This document shows positions 56,290 through 64,000 of a stretch of 64,000 bases of DNA, piece by piece; within the stretch, counting starts at the first letter, position 1; each line of letters starts with the position of its first letter. Position numbers and translations under genes: made by a program. A model generated the notes under the pieces. That model ran no database searches. It saw only the letters and a program-made list of their open reading frames with translations, and had not been told where the DNA came from. Source of the DNA: Petaurus breviceps papuanus (Eukaryota > Chordata > Mammalia > Diprotodontia > Petauridae); contig JAMXIF010001253.1 in NCBI GenBank assembly GCA_028583685.1, positions 28,840,158 to 28,904,157 of the forward strand, in the 5' to 3' direction.

Positions 56290-57010
56290 TGGATAACTTT
56301 TGAGATACCTTACCACTCTAGAATGTGTAACCTGGTCTTCTCTGAGCATGCCTAGCTCTAACATGGAGACAGTCTTGAGACAACCTTGAAGGGCTTTTGG
56401 ATCATGTCCAAATTGCCTAAAATGGAGAACTCTTCATCCCCTCCTATGTGGATAAGAGTAGCTTCCTTTGATCGACTGAGTCTTTAAAACTGGTGATACT
56501 GAGTTATTCATTCTCTTTTCTACCATATTTCTTTCAGCTGCTCTCTATTGGACAACTCTTACCTGCTTTGCCCACAAGCTGAACCAGTGACAGGGGAAAG
56601 AATGTCCTTCCTCTGCTCCCTTTCTGTATGCTAGCCCTTAGAAATGGTTCTCCTGATATCCTTCTCAGTTAAGGTGCTAGAGATGATCCCCACAGAATCT
56701 AGGGGTTCAAGCCACAGCAATTTTAGAGTCCAGAATGTAGACAGAGTGGTGTAGCCAGTCAACTCAGCATGGAAACCTGAGAAGCCAGTGTTCCAGGCAC
56801 TTGAGCCTAAAGGAGGTTTTAGACTTGGAACTGAATCTTTGCACTATAAGAACTGAGCTAAATTGTGAACCTAATTCCCTTCCTCTCCACAGATTGAAGT
56901 GGTGCAAAAGGTAGAGAGATTATGCCTCCCAAGGCAAGTAAATTTGTATATTTGTGATTGTAACTTTTGAAGTAAATATTCCTTTGAAAAAGCTCCACTG
57001 TGTTACACAT
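56290..57010 (+). mobile_element. LTR-like element, family B, plus copy
   Basis: Matches the reverse complement of 14050-14745 at several points: 'tctgagcatgcctagctc', 'tcatcccctcctatgtgg', 'tttgatcgactgag' and 'ttttgaagtaaatattcc'. No internal retroviral genes. Boundaries approximate; no flanking repeat found. Confidence 0.5.
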
Positions 57011-57267
57011 ACTGTAATTCTTTCCTTCAGAACCTTAAGCCCTGATTGTATTGAATAGACTTCGTGTTGACTGTATAGAGAGGCTTTGTGATTTATCAGA
57101 GTTGGCCTCAGAGTCAACAGCTGATTTTAGTTAAGCTCCACTTTTGACACATGCTGGCTGGGTCAGTCTGGTAGAATGACTCCTCTCCATGCCCTAGATA
57201 ACCCTCTATAAGGCAATAAGCTCTAGGAAAGATGCTCACCTGCATTGGGAGAAAGAATCCCCTACAC

Positions 57268-57508
57268 CAGAGGTGTTAACCACGTGGTCTACAGGACCAG
57301 ATTGACAATGGAATCCTCCTAAATTAGGTCTGAACCAAATCAGAATGTAATTGGGAAATACTTAACAAAATAAATACAATACAATAAATATAATAAAATA
57401 CAATAGAATACAATGTTAGCATGTGGTTTTCTAAGTCTATGTATGGTCTGCAAGAATCCTTATGTATGATTTAGAGGACTTCATTTCTTTTTGAGGTTGA
57501 CACCACTG
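57268..57508. mobile_element. hAT-type DNA transposon (MITE-like)
   Basis: Left end CAGAGGTGTTAACC and reversed right end CAGTGGTGTCAACC are matching inverted repeats. Flanking 8-mers CCCTACAC (57260-57267) and CCCTATAG (57509-57516) agree at six positions. Internal sequence is AT-rich; there is no transposase. Confidence 0.75.
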
Positions 57509-57639
57509 CCCTATAGCAATTAAATTAATCAGCAAACATTTTGTAAGCACCTGTTATGGGGATACAAGTATAAAGAATAAAATAATCTCTACTTGCAAAG
57601 AGCTTCCATTGGTCCAGTCTAAAATAACAATGTTGACTA

Positions 57640-57745
57640 TATAGTACAGCGGAAAGAGAGTTAGAATCAGGGTCAGAGGACCTGGGTTCAAATCCTAACT
57701 CCAATATACTACTGGGATGACCTTGAGACTTTTCACCTCTTTTTC
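57640..57745 (+). mobile_element. MIR SINE fragment
   Basis: 'tagtacagcggaaagagagt', 'gacctgggttcaaatcctaa'. Confidence 0.65.
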
Positions 57746-57759
57746 TCCCTTCCATCTTT

Positions 57760-58045
57760 GCTACTTATTTTATTTTTAATTTATGGAATAAAATTAACAT
57801 TTCCATAACATAGGATAATAAAAATGATGATTGCACATGAAACTGCAAATCTATTATGTACAACTAGCTATTCCTTTTAAATATATAATAGTTATAAAGT
57901 AAATTTCTTTTTTAAAATTTTTTCTTACCTCCCCCCAATTCCCACCCTAGAGATGGCTACCATTAGGCACAAATAAGTACATATATGTAAAATTATTCTA
58001 CACATATCAGTTCTTTCTCTGGATACAGATAGCATCTTTCTTTAA
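57760..58045 (-). mobile_element. Possible old L1 fragment
   Basis: 'tcagttctttctctggatac' and 'agatagcatctttcttt' resemble an antisense marsupial L1 segment. Weak. Confidence 0.35.
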
Positions 58046-58235
58046 TATCGGTTTCCTTTCTATAAAATGAAGGACTTGGACTAGAATTCAGGGAAGGGGA
58101 ACCTATGGCTTCCAAGGCCAGGACTACCCTTGAGGACCTATAAGGTCACATTTGGCCTCAAGGCCACAGGTTCCTCACCCCTGGACTAGATGGTGTGTGA
58201 GGTCATTTCCAGCCCTAATCTCTATAAAATGATGA
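58046..58235 (+). mobile_element. MIR SINE tail split by a hAT MITE
   Basis: 'tttcctttctataaaatga', 'ggacttggactagaatt' continue after the insert as 'gactagatggtgtgtgaggt' and 'catttccagccctaatctc'. Confidence 0.65.
58089..58183. mobile_element. Short hAT MITE with 30-bp inverted repeats
   Basis: The left arm (CAGGGAAGGGGAACCTATGG...) and the reversed right arm (CAGGGGTGAGGAACCTGTGG...) match along about 30 bp. Total length 95 bp. Flanked by 'gactagaa' and 'gactagat'. Confidence 0.75.
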
Positions 58236-59009
58236 TCTAACAGTAAAACATGACCTTGCCCTTTCTCGTGGTATTCTCCCCTCCCCCCAGGCAGAATGTT
58301 TGTTCTTTTAAGCTAGAATTTGGTTGGAGCCAACATAACTTCACTTGCATAAAACAGGGTCGCCTATGAATAGCCAATAAAAGTCGGAAGAGAGACTGCT
58401 GGAGAGGGGGAAGGATGAAGGTGGTAGCTTGAAATACAGTTAGTTCTTCTTTGCTCTCTTCCCAGGTCTCCTACAGAGAGGGTGCTAGACTTTGAAATGC
58501 TCTGTGCTTGGCTGGAGACAGCTGATATGGAAAGTGCTTTCTTCTCCCCATTTGGTGTACTATGAAAATCACTTGTCAGCAATGGAAAAATAGAGTCCCT
58601 TCACATCTTTTGAAAGGAAAAAAAGGCCATCACCAGATTTGTCTTTCCTAATCTAGGGCTTCCAAGGATTTACCTAGCCCCTAGCTTTATTGAGCCTAAC
58701 CTCCAATCTTTCATCAAGAAAGTTCTTCCTCCCACAGAATTCCCCACCCACCCACAACACACCTTTTGTGTTGATTTCCCCATCTCTCCCAGCCAATACT
58801 TGGTCCTTGTACTGTAACCTGAGGGGAAGAGAGGGGCTCTTTCTTTGGGACTACTCCTAAATTGAAGTTCAGCCTTGGGTTACATCCATTGTCCAGTCTC
58901 CGGCCAGCCTAATTTATAGGCAGAATAAACTGTCGCCTATGGGAAATCCAAAGAGCTCTGTCTAGGGCCCATGTCCCAAGGTATTGCTTCTAATGTCCCA
59001 CCTAGATGT
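58236..59009. other. Low-repeat DNA, no gene seen
   Basis: Nothing recognised. A C-run lies near 58282-58288. Confidence 0.4.
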
Positions 59010-59109
59010 CTTGGTGCTGCAAGGGATGGCAGAGGTTATCTACTCCAACTCCCCACATTTTACAGTGGAGGAAACTGAGGTCAAGAGAGCAAAATAATTT
59101 ACAAAAAAA
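59010..59109 (-). mobile_element. MIR-like fragment
   Basis: 'acattttacagtggaggaaa' and 'ctgaggtcaagagagc' are antisense MIR. Confidence 0.5.
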
Positions 59110-59385
59110 CCAAGTCATTACACAGAGGATCAAATTGTAGACTTGGAATAAGGAAAACTTGATTTCAAATCATGCTACAAACACTAACTGTGGGACTCTG
59201 AGTGAACCACTTAATCTCCCAGTGGCTCAGTTTCCTTAACTATAAAATGGAGATAATGATAGCATCTACCTCTCAAGACTGTTATGAGGATTAAGTGAGT
59301 TAACATATGTAAAAGGCTTTGCAAACCTTAAAGTGCATTATAAATGCTAGGTCTTATTTTTATAATAATTATTAACAGTGGCAGA
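59110..59385 (+). mobile_element. MIR SINE, near full length
   Basis: 'gaggatcaaattgtagactt', 'cagtttccttaactataaaa', 'aaggctttgcaaaccttaaa' and the terminal tail. Confidence 0.8.
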
Positions 59386-59499
59386 GCCAGGACTGAAAAC
59401 CAAATTGGCCAATTCCCAAGCCAGTTAGAGCTTGTAGGAAGAAAAGGGTGGAGCTTGTGGAAGAGAGGAGAGAAACACTGTAAGTTTATCTGCTATTAG

Positions 59500-59645
59500 C
59501 AGTTTAGTACGAGCTATTACAGATAAGGAAACTGAGACCAAGAGAGGTGAAACGTTATACCAGTAGTTAAGTTGCAGTTAGAATTTGAACCCAGGACCTC
59601 TGATTCCAGTTCTAGAACTTTCCACTGTACCATGTGGTCAACATT
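59500..59645 (-). mobile_element. MIR SINE fragment
   Basis: 'agataaggaaactgagacca' and 'tttgaacccaggacctctga' are antisense MIR. Confidence 0.7.
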
Positions 59646-60039
59646 TTAATTTTTAGACTGGTCATGCTTTCAAGTAACTTATATAGACAGCAGACAACCA
59701 TTCAAGGTCAGGGAGCCAGGGCTGGGGAAAAAGTCCCTGGGAAAAAAAAAAGGATTGGGCCAGGTCATTGGCCAACTAAAGGAGTCTGAAGGGAGGCAAA
59801 AAGCAGGGAGAGGCTTAATATGAGTAGGGGTCCCTTTGGGAGACAATATTCGCCTGGTTCATAAATTTTCCTGCAGTTAGCCCTCTGAACCTTCCTTACT
59901 AAGACAGAGGCTACTCTGGCTCAAGAAAGATACATTTAAAAAAAAAAACTTAAACCTTAACCATCTAATTTTAACATTTTTTTTCCCTTGGGGGCTTCTT
60001 TTCTCTACATTCTTGCCTCCATATCATAGGCTGAGACTC
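59646..60039. other. Unassigned DNA
   Basis: No gene or clear repeat. Confidence 0.4.
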
Positions 60040-60325
60040 ATAAAAATAATAATAATAGCTATGTAGCACTTTAAGATTTGCAAAGCACTTTATATGTTTT
60101 CTCATATGANNNNNNNNNNCAACCTCAGACACTCACTGGCTATGTGACCCTGGGCAAGTCACTTAACCTCTGCTTTAGTTTATCTATAAAATGGGGATAA
60201 TAATACCATCTGATTCTAGGAGTTGTTATGAAGATCAAATAAGATAATATTTGTAAAGTGCTTAACATTGTACCTAGCACACAATAGATGTTTATTCCAT
60301 TCCCTTTCCACCCTGCTGGAGTCAA
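60040..60325 (+). mobile_element. MIR SINE with an assembly gap
   Basis: MIR body 'gtgaccctgggcaagtcact' and tail. Ten N (60110-60119) interrupt the left part, where the neighbouring sequence ('caaagcactttatatg') is itself a MIR tail, so two MIR copies may meet here. Confidence 0.65.
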
Positions 60326-60479
60326 ACAGCTAGTAAATGTCAAAGGCAGGATTCAAACTCAGGGCTTCCTGACTCCAAGTCTGGCACTTTATCAGCTCCT
60401 TATAGCATCTCAAGCTGGAGTGGTGGTCATCTGGTCCCATTTCTCTGTTTGAAAACTCTCACTGATAGGGACCTCACTT

Positions 60480-60728
60480 GTTATTGTTAAATTGTTTTTC
60501 AGTCATGTCCAACTCTTTGTCACTCCATTTGGGGGTTTCTTGATAAAGATACTGGAGTGGTTTTCCATTTGCTTTTCTAGTTTATTTTACAGATGAGGAA
60601 ACTGAGGTAACCAAGGGCTAAGTGACTTGCCCAGGGTCACACAGTAAGCATCTGAAGTCAAAGTTGAACTCATGTCTCCTTGACTCCAAAACTAACGCTA
60701 TCCTCCACTCCACACAGCTATCCCGCTA
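60480..60728 (-). mobile_element. Mar1-type SINE with BovB/RTE-like tail
   Basis: Antisense 'gttattgttaaattgttttt', 'gtttcttgataaagatactg', 'ttttacagatgaggaaactg'. Confidence 0.88.
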
Positions 60729-61134
60729 TCTCTCCTTTTAGGGGAGAAAGGTAAACATTCCTCTGGGGAGTACCACTGAAGGGAAGTTCTTCTAAAGGAA
60801 TGTGGATTTCCCCAGGAAAACATAGCTTATTATTTCCCAGCAGGTAAATGCTGAAAAGCCTCAAGCCAAACAGTTCCCTCCTGGAGCTAAAATCAGAAAA
60901 GTGAATCCACAAGTGCAAAAGCCAGGCCTCTCTGGCGAGAGTAGCTTAGGGCCCTCAAAAGAAAAAGTGGGGACCTAGAACTCATCAAAGGTGGATCCTG
61001 CAGATTCCTCCAAGCACGTTGTTGCATCCATTGAATCTGAGCAAAACTGGAAGGCAAAGCTGAAGGGGAAGAGCTACCACCACCAAACCCAGCAAAGCCT
61101 TTGCTGCAACCCACAAAATTGTGGACCAAAGATC
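60729..61134. other. Unassigned DNA
   Basis: No gene or repeat; minus-strand frames (60893-61176) overlap in two frames and have no known domain. Confidence 0.4.
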
Positions 61135-61225
61135 CAATAGAGTGGAAGCATCTTGAGGGCAGGAGCTTTTTTTCATTTTTCCCTTTGTGTCACCTTACCT
61201 GCTAATAAAGTGTTTGTTGAATGGA
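61135..61225 (+). mobile_element. L2 LINE 3' terminus
   Basis: 'gcatcttgagggcaggagct' and 'ctaataaagtgtttgttgaa'. Confidence 0.55.
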
Positions 61226-61375
61226 ATCGGGCTGCAAAACCTTGGTAGGCAATATGGAAGAGGCATAGATGGGACCCTATCCCAGAATCATAGAGCTAAG
61301 AGAAATCTGAGACCATCCAATCCAAGACATGTACTTTACGTTTGTATTTCCTATCACTTCCTATAACTTGAACAG

Positions 61376-61622
61376 GGACAACTAGGTGGCACAGACTGGG
61401 CCTGGAGTCAGCAAGACTCATTTTTCTGAGTTCAAATCTGGTCTCAGACACTTACTAGCCGTGTGACCCTGGGCAAGTCACTTAGCCCTGCTTGCCTCAG
61501 TTTCCTCATCTGTAAAATGTGCTGGAAAACAAAATGGCAAACCACTCCAGTATCTTTGTCAAGAAAATTACAAATGGGGTCAGAAAGAGTCAGACACAAC
61601 TAAAACAAATGAACAACAGCAA
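61376..61622 (+). mobile_element. Mar1-type SINE
   Basis: 'gggacaactaggtggcacag', 'gtgaccctgggcaagtcact', 'gcaaaccactccagtatctt', tail 'gaacaacagcaa'. Full length. Confidence 0.9.
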
Positions 61623-62474
61623 TCTGAACAGTTTAAAAAAACAAAACAAAACTTGAGGCTTGAAGGATTTAAAGTCTAGTGGGAGAGATAAGACATAAGC
61701 CAGTGAAACATTAAAAATAAAATAAAAGATTTAAACCTTGGTTCAAGTCAAGGGTAGAAGAGGCATCCCAGAGCCGAATGTGATGAAGGGCCATTTAAGC
61801 GACCTAGGCCCTAAATACAAGGGGTGACAAAAGAAGGGAGAGGTCAGAGCGGCCTAGAATAACTAGGAAAAGGCTTCTCTAGGATGTCAGGGATGTTATG
61901 GGGGAATCTATGTGTAATAAGGTCTCAGAGCTGCCCTTTCTGGTCCCAGGGGACCCACCATGAGGGAGCTTTGGAGCCAGTTTGTAGCCTTGTATATGAT
62001 TCATTGCTAAAAGGCTTGCACTGGGAAACGAGCCCTCTAATTGGTTGCCAAGCAAGAGGAGCTGATGACCTTTCTTGTCCTTTCTGATTGTGAATCATTT
62101 CTTTAATTGTTTACGAGCTCCATCCTAAGAGTTGGCTGGAGGAAGGCCATATGGCCTATTCTGCCACCCCAGCCTCCATGCAGTTATGAGTACAGGGAAG
62201 CAGAAGTACACGTCCTGCATAGACAAGCCTGGGCCTGGGCTTGGCCTCCCTCCTTTGTATTTCCCTTCCTAAGCAGGTGACTTGGCGGCATTCTCCGCAA
62301 GGACAAGTCCAAGCTTGGAGGTCACCTTATGAGTTTAAAAGGTACAGAGGTTAGTGAGCGTGGCAACTACAACAGCATCACCCACCCAAGCAGCTTGTTG
62401 TAGCAGTGAGAGGCCTGATTGACTACAGAAACATCTGAACACAAAGTTGAAAGGAAGTTGAGTTTGGGGGTAGA
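61623..62474. other. Low-repeat DNA, possible conserved non-coding
   Basis: 61880-62330 is free of recognised repeats and contains motif-dense AT-balanced sequence ('tcatttctttaattgtttac'). It could be a conserved non-coding element, but conservation cannot be judged here. Confidence 0.3.
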
Positions 62475-63235
62475 ATGATAATGTTGGTTGGTAGGTTGGT
62501 TGTTGTTCTTTGTATTCAAAGAGGAACAAAATGATGCCACTGTGTCAGGGTCAAGGTACAGTGAGTCTGACTGTTGCTGATCAGACCAGTATGAGCTTGG
62601 CAGACACAAATAGTCTATTTGAACATTGGGATGGAGATGTCTCTGGATTTGTGCCTCTTATGTTTCCTTTGTACTACTGTGATTCTGCTTTGCTCATGGA
62701 GCACAGAACCTTCTTTGATACAGGCACACAATGCTGGATGGCACTGTGCCAGTGTCTCTCATATTTCATATTGATACCAAAGTTCTTCAGAGAGACCTTG
62801 AGAGTGTCCCCATCCCTCTTCTTCTGACCTCTGTGTGAACGCTTGTCTCGTGTGAGTTCTCTGTAGAATAGTCTTTTAGGCAAACATACATTTGGCATCC
62901 AAACAATGTGGCCGACCCATTGGAATTGTGCTTTCTGCCAGTAGAGTTTCAATTCTTGGCAGTTTAGCTTGAGAAAGGACCTCACATCCTGTGCTTTATT
63001 TTACCAGGTGATCTTCAGAATCTTCTAAAACAATGCAGATGGAAGTTTCCGTTTCCTCATATTGGGCTGGCACACTGTCCAGGTTTCATGGCATATACCA
63101 ATGAGGTCAGCACGACGGCTCTGTAACCCTTCAGTCTGATAGCAGACTAATACCTCCTCTCTCCCACACTTCTCTTTGGAGCCTTTCAAACACTGAGCAA
63201 GTGCTAACAATGCATGTGTCAACCTCATCATCTAT
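62475..63235 (-). mobile_element. LINE 3' end with ORF C-terminus
   Basis: Minus-strand frames read MMRLTHALLALAQCLKGSKE (63231) and, further on, WVGHIVWMP...LPKRLFYREL...GQKKRDGDTLKVSLKN, the conserved C-terminus that ends many RTE-like and related LINE polyproteins. The tail is 'tcctctttgaatacaaagaa' followed by 'caacaaccaacc' repeats. Clade is uncertain. It is frame-broken. Confidence 0.7.
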
Positions 63236-64000
63236 GTGGGGAGTCAAAGTGGAATATGACGTGTCTAATTATCAATTTTCCAAATGGCTTTATGTTCTGA
63301 TGAAGTTTAAATATCAGCATCTAGTAGTTTCTAGGTTATAAGCTGTTATAAATATTTATAAGTAAAGTTGCTAAATCATATTTTAAGCTTGTATTCTGCT
63401 ACGGCACACTTGTAAAATGCCCTGACTTTAGCATTTCCTGAGTCTGTAGGAATAAAGCACCTTATCCCGTGTCTGATTCCGATTATACATTGAATCCTGT
63501 TTTACTCCCTCATTTGGGGGGACCTAGATACAAGCCATAAGTAGTGACCTTATTTTTTTCTCTCACCTCTGACCTCTCCTCTTACTTCACTTGGGAATCT
63601 GTGGCAGTACACATTAGCCGCTCAGAAATGCCACCAAGTAACCCTCAAGCTCAGTTTGAGATAGATTGTAAATGAATTAAACAAGCATCATACCTCCCAG
63701 AAGGTGACACACTCCCATCTCATCATGGTTTCCTCTGAACAAAGCTTTTGGCGAACCCACAATGACCAAAAGAGAGAATGGGGTTTGATAGACCAAGTGC
63801 TGTCCAGGTGTCCCAGGAACAGTAGAGTACCAATCCCAGTCCATTACCCTGCCCTATGACAGGAGACGGGATACCAGGAAAGAGGGACAAGCTTTGCATT
63901 GCTTTCTTCCTTAGTTTCTTCCAAAGTAAAGGTTCATTGCTCTGGAAGAAAGATTGCACTGCTATTGATTTTGGTCTGGCAAAAATAATTGCTTTGCAAT
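63236..64000. other. Low-repeat DNA, no gene seen
   Basis: No gene or recognised repeat. The minus-strand open frame at 63723-63959 shows no known domain. Confidence 0.4.

Noticed and set aside
63025-63231. 68-codon minus-strand frame as a host gene
   Set aside because: It continues in sequence order into the LINE C-terminal motif block at 62674-62985.
1-64000. CRISPR array, prophage, insertion sequences, operons
   Set aside because: The window is eukaryotic: SINE, LINE and LTR repeats dominate, and the short direct repeats present are simple-sequence or target-site duplications.

Overview
This window is AT-rich, interspersed-repeat-dominated DNA from a mammal. The repeat set points to a marsupial: tRNA-derived SINEs of the wallaby/WSINE type, Mar1-type SINEs with a BovB/RTE-like tail, abundant L1 with a marsupial-type 3' end, L2 and L3/CR1 LINEs, full MIR/THER copies, and solo LTRs of endogenous retroviruses. 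Family names come from remembered consensus features, not from a database search. I do not assign a species.

I see no complete host gene. The best host-gene signal is one possible 65-bp exon on the minus strand at 45082-45146, which has an acceptor, a donor and one open frame. A weaker plus-strand exon candidate lies at 55529-55579. The window is best read as intronic or intergenic. Nearly every long open frame falls in a LINE, an LTR or a microsatellite.

Layout. 1-9.9 kb: L2, MIR and old minus-strand L1, with an L1 3' end and a 536-bp solo LTR (6199-6734). 10-12.6 kb: a plus-strand L1 carrying a 1,178-bp minus-strand solo LTR with 5-bp flanking repeats, plus a SINE. 13-15 kb: an RTE reverse-transcriptase relic and an LTR-like copy. 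18-22 kb: an old L1 with endonuclease and RT regions, interrupted by a second copy of the 536-bp LTR family (19417-19940). 22.8-25.4 kb: another LTR, an RTE-tailed SINE, and an unclassified retrosequence with a compound microsatellite and assembly gap. 28-29 kb: a 7SL RNA pseudogene split by two SINEs. 30-35 kb: L3/CR1 and L1. 42-44 kb: an L1 inserted into the 3' UTR of another L1 with an 11-bp target duplication. 44.5-46 kb: low-repeat DNA with the exon candidate and one half of a perfect 62-bp duplication. 47-55 kb: layered L2, L1 and L3 insertions. 55-64 kb: a second LTR-like copy, two hAT-type elements, SINEs, and a LINE 3' end whose tail matches a SINE family here.

Three assembly gaps are present (10, 100 and 10 N). 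The nested insertions give a relative age order: L2 and L3 oldest, then MIR, old L1 and RTE, then LTRs, WSINE/Mar1 SINEs and young L1.
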